Of a stretch of 64,000 bases of DNA, positions 8,753 through 17,199 are shown piece after piece. Source of the stretch: Cupriavidus sp. MP-37 (GTDB taxonomy: Bacteria; Pseudomonadota; Gammaproteobacteria; Burkholderiales; Burkholderiaceae). The stretch spans positions 1,984,001 through 2,048,000 of the forward strand of contig NZ_CP085345.1 in NCBI RefSeq assembly GCF_020618415.1, given 5' to 3'. Each line of letters starts with the position of its first letter. Position 1 is the stretch's first letter. A model generated the notes under the pieces. It searched no databases and was not told the DNA's origin. It was given only the letters and a program-made list of their open reading frames with translations. A program made the position numbers and the translations under genes.

Positions 8753-9118
8753 CTACATGGTGGCCTGCCGCACCCAGAACGCCGCGCCGACGCGCACCGC
8801 GCAGCGCTCGCGCTGCCGGTCCGCCTCGGCACGGCGCCGCGCGTGCGTGCTGGCCTGGACCTGCTCCCAGATGTCGAGCATGGCGCGGATCTTGGGCAAG
8901 GCATTGAACCCGGCCGCGGTCGGCAGCCAGGCCGTGCCGCACGACTGGAACAGTGGCATGCCGAGCGCGGCCTCGAGCTGGCGGAGCTGGTAATGGAGCC
9001 GTTGCGGCTGGATGCCGAGCGCCTGGGCGGCGCGGCCGGCGTCGCGATGCTGCATCAGCGCGACAAAGACACGCAGGGAGAGAAAGGAGACGCGCCGGTT
9101 GATGAGTCGGTAAGCCAT
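8753..9118 (-). CDS. HTH-only LysR-like protein, effector domain missing
   Basis: A 121-residue protein whose first 75 residues match the LysR-family winged helix-turn-helix: FVALMQHRDAGRAAQALGIQPQRLHYQLRQLEAALGMPLFQ is the family's HTH and linker helix pattern. LysR regulators are normally about 300 residues with a ligand-binding domain; here the protein stops after a short Arg-rich helix and a C-terminal WVRQATM. No downstream remnant of an effector domain is seen, since the convergent methyltransferase gene ends two bases away. It could be a degraded LysR gene kept as an ORF, or a small DNA-binding protein. The coding pattern looks intact up to the stop. Confidence 0.65.
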   Translation of the reverse strand: MAYRLINRRVSFLSLRVFVALMQHRDAGRAAQALGIQPQRLHYQLRQLEAALGMPLFQSCGTAWLPTAAGFNALPKIRAMLDIWEQVQASTHARRRAEADRQRERCAVRVGAAFWVRQATM

Positions 9119-9294
9119 GCCCAGGTCATGGCCGGGGGGGCGGTGTTGCGCTCGCGCGCTGCTACGGTCCCCGGCGGATCGAAGTGGATCGATCGTAGCG
9201 GGGTGGCGCGGGGCTGGTGGGCAGCCGGATTCAGAAATGCTGTGCGGAATCTTCCGGCGAGGCGTGCGGCAGCTACGCAGTCAGTGCTTGGGCC

Positions 9295-9561
9295 TCAGTG
9301 CATCGGCAACTGGCCGATCGCGGTCAGTGCCAGCACCACGTCGGGCGACAGGCGGCGCTCGCTGCACGGCACGCCCGCGGTTTCCAGCGTGGTCCACAGG
9401 TCTGCGTCGCCGGTGACGATGCGTCGCCGCAGCTGGGCCAGGTATGCATATTCCGCGGACGTCAGCGGCCGCGGGGCGCTGCGCAGGTCGTCCAGGATGG
9501 CACCAAGCGAGAGTGCAGGAACGGTCATACCAGGGTCGGGAATAGCACGGCGATGAGACAT
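9295..9561 (-). CDS. Hypothetical small protein
   Basis: An 88-residue ORF not recognised. It has no signal or membrane segment. A later Met (MTVPALSLG) at about residue 12 could be the true start, giving 77 residues. The middle region (DDLRSAPRPLTSAEYAYLAQLRRRIVTGDADLW) has the look of amphipathic helices, and the third-position GC pattern supports coding on this strand. It stands alone between the LysR fragment and an empty stretch. Function unknown. Confidence 0.45.
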   Translation of the reverse strand: MSHRRAIPDPGMTVPALSLGAILDDLRSAPRPLTSAEYAYLAQLRRRIVTGDADLWTTLETAGVPCSERRLSPDVVLALTAIGQLPMH

Positions 9562-10073
9562 TGCGGCGGAAACAGCAGGGGGTGCGGAGTTGAGCGACGC
9601 ATGATTCTATCCATCCGATGCAGCCGCCGCTTAAGCAAAAGCCAGGGGGATTTTGACCGCTGATTCGGCTTGCAAAGCCAGGAGTGGCGAATAGGCTAGG
9701 CGCGGGGCACGCGATGTGGCGCATGCGGTGGTCCAGGGGGCGGACGAAGCGCTTGCCCGGGCGGGCAGTCCGGCCGCACTGCGGCGACAGGTGTTGCAGA
9801 AAAACGCCAACTTGCGGCGTCGTTCTCGCTCGCGAGACACCAGGCCATGGCGTTCGGCACGGTCCAGAACGGCCCGCCAGGTGAAGCCTACCCGACCCGG
9901 CTTGCAGGGGGTGCCAACATGGCGCCGGCGCGGGCTATCATGCGGCTGGCATGAAAAACAGCGCACGTCACATCCTGTGAAACAAGCGCCCGCATGCCTC
10001 GCGTCGCGCCCCGTGGCCCGATGCCCGCCGATCGGTATTGACGGCTGGCGCACGGCATCCTTGAGGAAATCCC
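9562..10073. other. Non-coding stretch of about 510 bases
   Basis: No convincing gene is seen on either strand. Open frames here are Arg/Ser-rich shadows. The last bases supply the ribosome site (GAGGAAAT) of the diguanylate cyclase. Confidence 0.5.
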
Positions 10074-11333
10074 TTGCACCTGGACCAGCAGACCATTGCG
10101 GTGGTGATGATGGTGTTTTTCTGCAGCACGCTGATCATTGCGGCGGGGCTGGTGTTCGCGCTGCGCGCGAGCACGGCGGGGCGGCTGTGGGCCTTTGGCC
10201 ATGTGCTGGTATCGGCCGCCGGCCTGGCGCTGGCGGTCAGCGCGGCCAGCGGCACCGGCCAGCTCGGCACGCTGGGCGCATTCGCCTTCGTCGCCGGCTG
10301 GCTGCTGATCTACCGCGGCGTGCGGGTCTACTACGGCGTGCCGGCGCATCCGGGCGCGCTGGCCGGGGCGGGCGCGATCGTGCTGGGCCTGATGGCGGCT
10401 TTCAGCGGGCTGCCCGAAGGCCCGCAACTGGTGCTGCGCATCGTCTATGGCGTGCTGGCGCTGGTGTCGCTGGCTACCTTCGCCACGCTGGCGCGCGCCG
10501 GGCGCGGGCGCCGCAGCATCGGTGCGCCGCTGGTGCTGGTGGCGAGCCTGGTGCAACTGGCCACGCAGGTCGCCGGCTTCAGCCATGCCATGAGCCTGCC
10601 GGCCGACGCAGCGGCCGCCGGTGCAGCCGCTGCGCCGCTGACCTTGTTCTTCGCCGGCCCGGCCGGTTCGGCCTGGGTGCTGGCGCCGCTGATCGCCGCG
10701 CTGCTGGGGCTGTTCGGTTTCACCGTGATGGCGATGGAGCAGATCGTCGCGCACAACGAAAGCGGCGCGCGCATCGACGCCCTGACCGGGCTGCTCAACC
10801 GCGGCGCGTTGGAGATGTCGGCGCTGTCGCTGGTGGCACGGTGGCAGCGCGATGGCCAGCCGCTGTCGTGCCTGGTGATCGATATCGACTACTTCAAGCA
10901 GGTCAACGATACCTGCGGCCACCACGCCGGCGATGCGGTGCTGCGCGAAGTGGCGCAGGCGCTGGACAACTCGCGCCGCGCCTCGGACGTGGCCGGTCGC
11001 TACGGCGGCGAAGAGTTCTGCGTGCTGTGCCCGCATACCGACGAGCAGCAGGCCTCGGCGCTGGCCAACCGCGTGCTGCGCAAGGTGCATGCGATCCCCT
11101 TGCCCGCCGGGCGCGGCCACGCCAGCGTCAGCATCGGCGTGGCGCAGTTGCGCGGCGGGGCGGGCGGCAGGGAGGCGCTGTGGCGGACCCTGTTTGCCGA
11201 TGCCGACCGCGCGCTCTACCACGCCAAGGCGCAAGGGCGCGACCGCTATGTGCTGGCATCGTCGATGGCCGAGCCCGCAGCCGGCGCGGCGGCTGCGCCG
11301 CTGCTGGAGCCGGAACCCGACCTGGCCGGCTGA
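10074..11333 (+). CDS. Membrane-bound diguanylate cyclase (GGDEF)
   Basis: A 419-residue protein with about six transmembrane helices (residues about 8-220) and a C-terminal GGDEF domain. The active-site motif is GGEEF at 311-315, an active variant in the family. RASD at 302-305, five residues before it, is a canonical product-inhibition I-site (RxxD). Both signatures predict an active cyclase that makes c-di-GMP from two GTP and is feedback-limited. The sensory half has no named domain I can assign. The start appears to be a TTG at 10074, placed a suitable distance after GAGGAAAT; the next Met is at 10107. A c-di-GMP receptor gene (pelD) lies 15 kb away, but a functional link is only a guess. 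Confidence 0.9.
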   Translation: MHLDQQTIAVVMMVFFCSTLIIAAGLVFALRASTAGRLWAFGHVLVSAAGLALAVSAASGTGQLGTLGAFAFVAGWLLIYRGVRVYYGVPAHPGALAGAGAIVLGLMAAFSGLPEGPQLVLRIVYGVLALVSLATFATLARAGRGRRSIGAPLVLVASLVQLATQVAGFSHAMSLPADAAAAGAAAAPLTLFFAGPAGSAWVLAPLIAALLGLFGFTVMAMEQIVAHNESGARIDALTGLLNRGALEMSALSLVARWQRDGQPLSCLVIDIDYFKQVNDTCGHHAGDAVLREVAQALDNSRRASDVAGRYGGEEFCVLCPHTDEQQASALANRVLRKVHAIPLPAGRGHASVSIGVAQLRGGAGGREALWRTLFADADRALYHAKAQGRDRYVLASSMAEPAAGAAAAPLLEPEPDLAG

Positions 11334-11354
11334 GCACGCACTCCGGCACTGCCC

Positions 11355-11398
11355 TACAATAGCGCCCCCCGCCCGCGGCCAGCTTGCGCCCCGCGGGC
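11355..11398 (+). promoter_or_regulatory. Leader region of the Hsp70-like gene: -10-like box and stem-loop
   Basis: TACAAT at 11355-11360 could be a -10 element. GCCCGCGG (11371-11378) and CCGCGGGC (11391-11398) can form an 8-bp stem with a 12-base loop just before the gene start. No matching -35 is obvious, so the promoter call is weak. Confidence 0.25.
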
Positions 11399-11424
11399 CA
11401 CTTTGCTTGCCTGGAATGGAATCG

Positions 11425-12681
11425 ATGATGTCAAACGCATGCGGCCTGGACTTCGGCACGTCCAACTCGACGGTAGGCTGGAGCCGCCCCGGCAGCGCGG
11501 CCGCGCTGCTGCCGCTGGAAGATGGCAAGGCGACGCTGCCGTCGGTGATCTTTTTCCATGCCGAGGATCCGCTGGTCAGCTACGGCCGCGCCGCGCTGGG
11601 CGATTACCTGGCCGGCTACGAGGGCCGGCTGATGCGGTCGCTCAAGAGCCTGCTCGGCACCTCGATGATGGACGACAGCACCGAGGTGATGGGCCAGGCC
11701 ATGCCGTTCCGCAAGCTGCTGGCGCATTTCATCCGTGAACTGAAGACGCGCGCGGAGCAGGCCGCCGGCACCGCGTTTTCACGCGCGGTGCTGGGGCGTC
11801 CGGTGTTCTTTATCGACGAAGATCCGGTGGCCGACCAACTGGCCGAAGACACGCTGGCCGGGATCGCGCGCGACGCCGGGTTCAGCGAGATCGCGTTCCA
11901 GTATGAGCCGATCGCGGCGGCCTTCGACTACGAGGCCGGCATCATGCGCGAGGAGCTGGTGCTGGTTGCCGATATCGGCGGCGGCACCTCTGACTTCTCG
12001 CTGGTGCGGCTGTCGCCCGAGCGCGCTACGCGCAGCGACCGGCGCGACGACATCCTGGCCAACGGCGGCGTGCACATCGGCGGCACCGACTTCGACCGTG
12101 CGCTCAGCCTGGCGCGCGCGATGCCGCTGCTGGGCCTGGGCAGCGCGCTGCGCAACGGCAAGGCGATGCCGTCGAGCCAGTATTTCGACCTGGCCAGCTG
12201 GCACACCATCAACCTGCTCTATACGCGCAAGGCGTGGTCGCTGGTGATGGACAACTACCGCGACGCCGCCGACACGGTCAAGCTCGACCGCCTGGTGCGC
12301 CTGATCCGCGAGCGCGCCGGGCACTGGCTGGCGATCCAGGTCGAAGCCGCCAAGATTGCGCTGTCGGACACGGGCAGCACCGAGGTGGACCTGCACCGGC
12401 TGGAAGCAGGCCTGTCCCTGACCATCACGCGCGACGAGTTCGATGCCTCGATCGACAAGCTGGTGGCAAAGACCGAGCAGACCGTGCACAAGCTGCTGGC
12501 CGACGCCGGCGTGGCCGGCGCGGCGGTCGATACCATCTTCTTTACCGGCGGCTCCAGCAGCGTGCCGCTGCTGCGCCAGCGGCTGGCCGCGTTGCTGCCG
12601 GAGGCGCGCTGCGTGGAGGGGGACCGGTTCGGCAGCATCGGCAGCGGGCTGGCGCTGGATGCGGTGAGGAAGTTTGGGTGA
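11425..12681 (+). CDS. Hsp70-family ATPase lacking the substrate-binding domain (YegD-like)
   Basis: A 418-residue protein with the actin/Hsp70 ATPase signatures: phosphate-1 GLDFGTSNSTVGW at the N-terminus, phosphate-2 ADIGGGTSDFSLVRL near 180, and the adenosine motif FFTGGSSSVPLLR near 375. The polypeptide ends there, so the C-terminal peptide-binding domain of DnaK (about 638 residues) is absent. Length and layout match E. coli YegD (about 450 residues), a putative chaperone-like protein. The upstream frame is open into the cyclase gene, so the start was set at the ATG of MMSNACG, with ATGs at 11416 and 11428 as alternatives. Substrate and partners are unknown. Confidence 0.85.
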   Translation: MMSNACGLDFGTSNSTVGWSRPGSAAALLPLEDGKATLPSVIFFHAEDPLVSYGRAALGDYLAGYEGRLMRSLKSLLGTSMMDDSTEVMGQAMPFRKLLAHFIRELKTRAEQAAGTAFSRAVLGRPVFFIDEDPVADQLAEDTLAGIARDAGFSEIAFQYEPIAAAFDYEAGIMREELVLVADIGGGTSDFSLVRLSPERATRSDRRDDILANGGVHIGGTDFDRALSLARAMPLLGLGSALRNGKAMPSSQYFDLASWHTINLLYTRKAWSLVMDNYRDAADTVKLDRLVRLIRERAGHWLAIQVEAAKIALSDTGSTEVDLHRLEAGLSLTITRDEFDASIDKLVAKTEQTVHKLLADAGVAGAAVDTIFFTGGSSSVPLLRQRLAALLPEARCVEGDRFGSIGSGLALDAVRKFG

Positions 12682-12720
12682 GGGGGATGGCACAGGGCTG
12701 CAGCACGCCGCGTGTTTGCT

Positions 12721-12839
12721 CCCCTCTCCCGCCTGCGGGAGAGGGGCGGGGGTGAGGGCGAGCGCTGGCAATAGCGACGCGCGTCACTTCGTGGGGGCAC
12801 CGGCCCTCACCCCGGCCCTCTCCCGCAAGCGGGAGAGGG
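12721..12839. repeat. Pair of REP-like palindromes in inverted orientation
   Basis: The first unit (12721-12746) has a perfect 12-bp stem CCCCTCTCCCGC/GCGGGAGAGGGG with a 2-base loop. The second (12816-12839) has an 11-bp stem CCCTCTCCCGC/GCGGGAGAGGG. Their flanks (GGGGGTGAGGG versus CCCTCACCCC) are reverse complements, so the pair is a head-to-head inverted unit like a BIME. They lie in the 236-base gap between the convergent Hsp70-like and hpnG genes. Confidence 0.8.
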
Positions 12840-12918
12840 AGTACACAAGCGGGAGTTGCAAGGCATCTAAGCATTGATGCTGCTGCGGGTTGGCTCTCTA
12901 CACGGTTGGCAACGCTGG

Positions 12919-13599
12919 TTACCGCGCCCGCATATCGCGCAACCCGTAGGCATCCCCCAGCGCCAACCTTGCCGCCCGCAGCGCACCGCGCGCGGCCGCG
13001 GCATCGCCGGCCAGGCGCAGCAGCGCGGGCAAATCTTGAGGCGCGCGCAGCAGCCCGCCCAGCACCGCGGCCACATCGGTCTTGCCGTCATTGCCCATGC
13101 CCGCCGCGGCGGCTGCTGGCACGGCTCGGGAAGCCGGATCGATGACCACCCGGCAAGCGGCGAACGGCAGCCGGCAGGCCGCCGCCATGCGCGCCGCCAG
13201 GTGCGACTCCATATCGACGCACAGCGCCCCCATGCTCCGGTGCAGCGATGCCTTGGCGGCCACCGACAGGACCGGCTGGTCGGCCCCGGCCGCGGCGCCG
13301 ATGCGCGCGTGCGGCAGCGCCGCGTGCATGGTGCGCATCCAGGTGATGTCGGTGTCGTAGCGTTCGCCGGGCGCGCACACCGCATCGGCTAGCACCACGT
13401 CGCCCGGCGCCAGCGTCGGATCGAGCCCGCCCGCCACGCCGAAGCTGAGGATACCCATGCACTGCCGGCTGGCCATCGCGGACACTTCTTGCTCCAGCGC
13501 CAAGCCGCGCACGCCGTGCACCACGCGGCAATGCGGCCCGGCCGCGATGCGCGCCTCGAATGCCATGCCGGTGACGACCAGCACGAACGGGGCCGTCAC
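12919..13599 (-). CDS. hpnG: Hopanoid-associated phosphorylase HpnG
   Basis: A 226-residue member of the nucleoside phosphorylase family. FVLVVTGMAFEARIA at the N-terminus, ILSFGVAGGLDPTLAPGDVVLAD in the middle, and the VDMESHLAARMA block are the family's conserved regions. By hopanoid biochemistry HpnG removes adenine from adenosylhopane to give a ribosyl-hopane intermediate of bacteriohopanetetrol side chains. The start is a GTG at 13599 that overlaps the shc stop (GTGA), so translation is coupled to the cyclase. The upstream frame is open into shc, which is why longer versions are rejected. The adenosylhopane-forming HpnH is not in the window. Confidence 0.88.
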   Translation of the reverse strand: MTAPFVLVVTGMAFEARIAAGPHCRVVHGVRGLALEQEVSAMASRQCMGILSFGVAGGLDPTLAPGDVVLADAVCAPGERYDTDITWMRTMHAALPHARIGAAAGADQPVLSVAAKASLHRSMGALCVDMESHLAARMAAACRLPFAACRVVIDPASRAVPAAAAAGMGNDGKTDVAAVLGGLLRAPQDLPALLRLAGDAAAARGALRAARLALGDAYGLRDMRAR

Positions 13600-15611
13600 A
13601 GCCCCCACGGCACCCCGGCGGCGTGGCCGCGCTGCAGGTTGCGGTAGCGCGCCAGCGCCCACAACGGAAAGTAGCGTGCGTAGCCGTGATAGCGCAGGTA
13701 GAACACGCGCGGAAAGCCCACCGCGGTAAAGCGGGCTTCCTGCCACAGGCCGCCGGGCTGCTGCGTGCGCAGCAGGTAATCGATGCCGCGCGCCACCGCC
13801 GGATGCTGCGCGGCGCCCGCGGCCATCAGCGCCAGCAGCGCCCAGGCAGTCTGCGAGGCCACGCTGGGCGCGGGCTCGTAGCCGCGGTAGTCGAGCCGGT
13901 AGCTGCTGCCGTCCTCGCCCCAGCCGCCGTCGGCGTTCTGGATCCGCGCAAGCCACGCCACCGCGCGCTGCAACGCCGGTGCTTCGGGCGGCAGGCCGGC
14001 GGCGTTCAGCGCGCACAGCGCGCTCCAGGTGCCGTAGATATAGTTGGTGCCCCAGCGGCCGAACCAGCTGCCGTCGGCCATCTGCTCGGCCAGCAGGTAG
14101 CGCAGCGCGCGCGCGGCGGGCTCGCTCTGTTCCGGGGTGGCGCCGGTCTGGCACAGCATCGACAGGCAGCGCGCCGATACGTCCGCGGTGGGCGGGTCCA
14201 GCAGCGCGCCGTGATCGGCGAAGGGGATGTTGTTCAGGTACAGGTGCGTGTTCTCGGGCTCGAACGCGCCCCAGCCGCCGTTGCCGCTCTGCATGCCGAC
14301 GATCCACTCGGTGGCGCGCGCCACCGCTTCGCGGTAGCGGCCCGGCGCCTGGTGCGCGCGCATGAAGCGGTCCATGGCGGCGGCCACCACCGCGGTGTCG
14401 TCGACGTCGGGATAATAGGCGTTGGCGTACTGGAAGGCCCAGCCGCCGGGGCGCAGCAGCGGGCGGCGCACCGCCCAGTCGCCGCGCAGGTCCAGCACCT
14501 GCAGCGGCCTGAGCCAGTCCAGCGCGCGGCCGGCAGCCTGCGCCGCGCGCGCTGCGCCGGTTTCGAGCAGGGCGTGCGTGGCCAGCGCGGTATCCCAGAC
14601 TGGCGACAGGCAGGGCTGGCAGTAGGCCTCGTCGCCGTGCTCGACCAGCAGGCGCTCGAGCGAACGCCGCGCCACCGCGCGCGCCGGATCGTCGGGCGGC
14701 ACGCCCAGCACGTCGAACATCATCACGCTGTTGGCCATGGCGGGGAAGATCGCGCCCAGGCCGTCCTCGCCGTTGAGGCGCTCGCGCACAAAGGCCTGCG
14801 CCGCGGCGATCGCGCGCCGGCGCAGCGCCCGCGGGAACAGCGGCTCGGCCATGCGCAGCAGCGCATCGAGACCGCGGAACACCGTGTACCAGCCGGCATG
14901 CTGGTGGGGCGCGCGCGGCGGCAGGCCCACCGTGTGGCAGTTGCCGACGAAGAGTTCGTTGATGCCGACGCCGCGCGGGTTGCGCGCCTGCGGCCGCAGG
15001 CTGTTGAGCACCAGCAGCGGCACGATCACCGTGCGGGCCCAGTACGAGACCTTGGACAGGTGGAACGGGAACCAGCGCGGCAGCAGCATGATCTCGACCG
15101 GCATCATCGGCACCGCCTTCCATGGCAACACGCCGTACAGCGCCAGCAGCGTGCGCGTGAACACATTGCTGGCCTCGGCGCCGCCCATGGCATGGATGGC
15201 CTGGCGCGCGCGCTGCATCGGCGCCGATTGCGGATCGTCGCCCGCCATCTTCAGCGCGAAATACGCCTTCACGCTGGCGCTGATGTCGGAGCGGCCTTGA
15301 TGGAACAGCGGCCAGCCGCCGTCAGGGTTCTGGATGCGGCGCAGGTAGCGGGCAATGCGCGCTTCCAGGTCGAGGTCGGGGTGTTCGCCGAGGTAGTGCA
15401 CCATCAGCACGTATTCGGCGGGGATGGTGGCATCGGCTTCGAGTTCGTAGATCCAGTGGCCGTCGGGGCGCTGCTGGCGCAGCAGCGCGTCGAGCGCGCG
15501 GTCGATGCCGTGGTCGAGCGCCAGTGCCGGCGCGGGGGATGCCGCCGGCTGCCGCGGCGCCGGATCCAGCTGCGGCGCGGCCTTGGCAAAGGCGGTCTCG
15601 TTCATCGACAT
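13596..15611 (-). CDS. shc: Squalene-hopene cyclase
   Basis: A 671-residue enzyme that cyclises squalene to hopene/hopanol at the inner membrane. The catalytic acid motif DVDDTA is at 402-407, matching the DXDDTA of the family. Several QW repeats are visible (QNPDGGW, QSGNGGWGAFE, QNADGGWGEDGSSY), and the length is close to the usual 630-680. The first residues (MSMNETAFAKA) are a polar extension before the conserved fold. Two ATGs lie close together (15611 and 15605), both after GGAGG. The enzyme follows hpnD by 45 bases and precedes hpnG with overlapping codons, so hpnD-shc-hpnG form one operon. Confidence 0.97.
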   Translation of the reverse strand: MSMNETAFAKAAPQLDPAPRQPAASPAPALALDHGIDRALDALLRQQRPDGHWIYELEADATIPAEYVLMVHYLGEHPDLDLEARIARYLRRIQNPDGGWPLFHQGRSDISASVKAYFALKMAGDDPQSAPMQRARQAIHAMGGAEASNVFTRTLLALYGVLPWKAVPMMPVEIMLLPRWFPFHLSKVSYWARTVIVPLLVLNSLRPQARNPRGVGINELFVGNCHTVGLPPRAPHQHAGWYTVFRGLDALLRMAEPLFPRALRRRAIAAAQAFVRERLNGEDGLGAIFPAMANSVMMFDVLGVPPDDPARAVARRSLERLLVEHGDEAYCQPCLSPVWDTALATHALLETGAARAAQAAGRALDWLRPLQVLDLRGDWAVRRPLLRPGGWAFQYANAYYPDVDDTAVVAAAMDRFMRAHQAPGRYREAVARATEWIVGMQSGNGGWGAFEPENTHLYLNNIPFADHGALLDPPTADVSARCLSMLCQTGATPEQSEPAARALRYLLAEQMADGSWFGRWGTNYIYGTWSALCALNAAGLPPEAPALQRAVAWLARIQNADGGWGEDGSSYRLDYRGYEPAPSVASQTAWALLALMAAGAAQHPAVARGIDYLLRTQQPGGLWQEARFTAVGFPRVFYLRYHGYARYFPLWALARYRNLQRGHAAGVPWGL

Positions 15612-15656
15612 GCAGCCTCCTTGTGCCGGCGCACGGCGTGCACCGGCTTGCCGTGC

Positions 15657-16520
15657 TCAGCCAATGGCGTGGCGCAGCACGATCCAGAGCAATTGCGTAC
15701 GCGGCAGGCGCACGCGCCGGCGCGGTGCCCGCCAGCCCTGCGCGCACAGCCGCGCCAGGATGCGGTGGTAGACCTCGGCCATGATGCGCGGCGAACGCAC
15801 CTGGCGTGCCGGGCAGCGCGCCATGATTGCCCAGGCCTGGTCGTAGTGGGACTGGGCCTCGCGCGCCACGGCCGCGCACGCCTGTCCCAGCGCCGGGTGC
15901 GCGGCCACGGCGGCGGGCGTGGCGGGCGCGATGCCGGCTGCGGCGAGCGCCTCGGCGGGCAGGTAGAGCCGGCCGATGGCGGCGTCCTCGTCGATATCGC
16001 GCAGGATATTGGTCAGCTGCAGCGCGCGGCCCAGGTGGTGCGCCAGCGCAACTCCGCATTCCGCCTCCAGCCCGAACACGCGCACCGCCAGCCGGCCCAC
16101 CGCGCTGGCGACGCGGTCGCAGTACAGGTCGAGGGTGGCGGCGTCGGGCGCGCGGATATCCTGCACCACGTCCATGGTCATGCCATCGATCACGGCAAGG
16201 AAGTCGGCCTGCTGCAGGTCGAAGGCGCGGATCTGGGTGGAGAGCGGCTGCAGCGGCGCGGGCGGGTTGCCGGCGTAGCAGGCGCCGATGTCGCGGCGCC
16301 AGCCATCAAGGGCGGCCAGGCGCTCGGCGTGCGGCGCGCTGCCGTCGGCGATATCGTCGACGGCGCGGCAGAACGCGTAGATCTCGAACATGGCCTGGCG
16401 CTGTGCCGCGGGCAGGATGCGCAACGCGGCATGGAAGGAACTGCCCGACGAAGCGGCGGGCCCAGCCTGGCCGCCGATGGCGGCACGGCTGTCTGAAGCT
16501 GCGATCTGAGTACCGGCCAC
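15657..16520 (-). CDS. hpnD: Presqualene diphosphate synthase HpnD
   Basis: A 287-residue trans-isoprenyl diphosphate (squalene/phytoene synthase-like) enzyme. The first aspartate motif is DDIAD (Asp55-Asp59 in FCRAVDDIADG), the second is NILRDIDEDAAIGRLYLP, and ASGSSFHAALRILP is the usual HpnD start. By pathway it condenses two farnesyl diphosphates to presqualene diphosphate, which HpnC and HpnE then turn into squalene. I prefer a GTG start at 16520, four bases after GAGGAG; the longer ATG version begins at 16568. Neither hpnC nor hpnE is present in this window, so the squalene-forming partners must be elsewhere or replaced. Confidence 0.9.
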   Translation of the reverse strand: MAGTQIAASDSRAAIGGQAGPAASSGSSFHAALRILPAAQRQAMFEIYAFCRAVDDIADGSAPHAERLAALDGWRRDIGACYAGNPPAPLQPLSTQIRAFDLQQADFLAVIDGMTMDVVQDIRAPDAATLDLYCDRVASAVGRLAVRVFGLEAECGVALAHHLGRALQLTNILRDIDEDAAIGRLYLPAEALAAAGIAPATPAAVAAHPALGQACAAVAREAQSHYDQAWAIMARCPARQVRSPRIMAEVYHRILARLCAQGWRAPRRRVRLPRTQLLWIVLRHAIG

Positions 16521-16672
16521 GTAACTCCTCGACACGCTGCTTACCGTCCCGCGCCGGCCGCGCGGCATCGGCGCGCACCCGCCCGGGAGGTGGTTGTGGG
16601 TCGGGCGATTATAGCAATTTCACCTGCAACGGCGCCGCCGCCACCATGCTGCAGCAGCGCGCGGCCAAAAAC

Positions 16673-16703
16673 AAAAGCCCCGCAACGATGCTGCGGGGCT
16701 TTT
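16673..16703. terminator. Rho-independent, bidirectional terminator
   Basis: A perfect 12-bp inverted repeat AAAAGCCCCGCA/TGCGGGGCTTTT with a 7-base loop, with an A-run and T-run on the flanks, so it can work on either strand. It lies between the cold-shock gene and hpnD and most probably ends the cspA transcript. Confidence 0.85.
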
Positions 16704-16745
16704 GTGCCGGCTGGCCTTTCAGGCCAGCCCGGGACCTCACCGGTA

Positions 16746-16949
16746 TCAGAGGGCCTGGATCTTGGTGGCTTGCTCGCCCTTCTGGCCCATGGCCTTGACG
16801 TAGCGCACCTTCTGGCCTTCCTTCAACGACTTGAAGCCCGAGCCTTCGATGGCGGAGAAGTGCGCGAACAGGTCATTGCCGCCTTCGTCCGGCGTGATGA
16901 AGCCGAAGCCCTTGGCGTCGTTGAACCACTTAACGGTACCGGTTTCCAT
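16746..16949 (-). CDS. cspA: Cold-shock domain protein (CspA family)
   Basis: A 67-residue single cold-shock domain. RNP1 is KGFGFI and RNP2 is DLFAHFSA, and [11 protein letters not shown] is the standard N-terminus, so I use the ATG at 16949 and not the longer frame to 16973. By family it binds single-stranded RNA/DNA and acts as an RNA chaperone. The gene stands alone with a terminator just downstream and a long AT-richer leader upstream (16950 to about 17141) that may carry cold-responsive structure. The symbol is by family resemblance; which paralog it is cannot be told. Confidence 0.95.
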   Translation of the reverse strand: METGTVKWFNDAKGFGFITPDEGGNDLFAHFSAIEGSGFKSLKEGQKVRYVKAMGQKGEQATKIQAL

Positions 16950-17147
16950 ATCTATCTCAACCTTGAATTTCAAAATGAGCGAAAACGCTCGTTATACACC
17001 GTGTGCAACGCAACCAGCAGGCCTGTTTTATGTTACCCGCCGGCGCATTCCATATGACTTCGATATGTCGCTGTCGTGACAACCGAAACCGTCACGGAAC
17101 GACAACACCAAAAGACACACCGAATGGGCGCTGCACAAGTGGGAATC

Positions 17148-17175
17148 ATTCTGCCGAATTTTCCCGGTGTGTCAA
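17148..17175 (-). promoter_or_regulatory. Candidate promoter of the cold-shock gene
   Basis: On the minus strand a perfect TTGACA (plus 17170-17175) is followed after 16 bases by CAGAAT (plus 17148-17153). Transcription would start near 17141, giving a leader of about 190 bases before cspA. A CATAT-N7-ATATG inverted repeat at 17051-17067 lies inside that leader. Confidence 0.45.
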
Positions 17176-17199
17176 TCAGGCTAAGCGCCTAATCATGAT

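Noticed and set aside
9631..10053. 140-residue minus-strand frame in the gap before the cyclase
   Set aside because: No ribosome site, no protein-like blocks and odd Cys/Arg composition; treated as non-coding.
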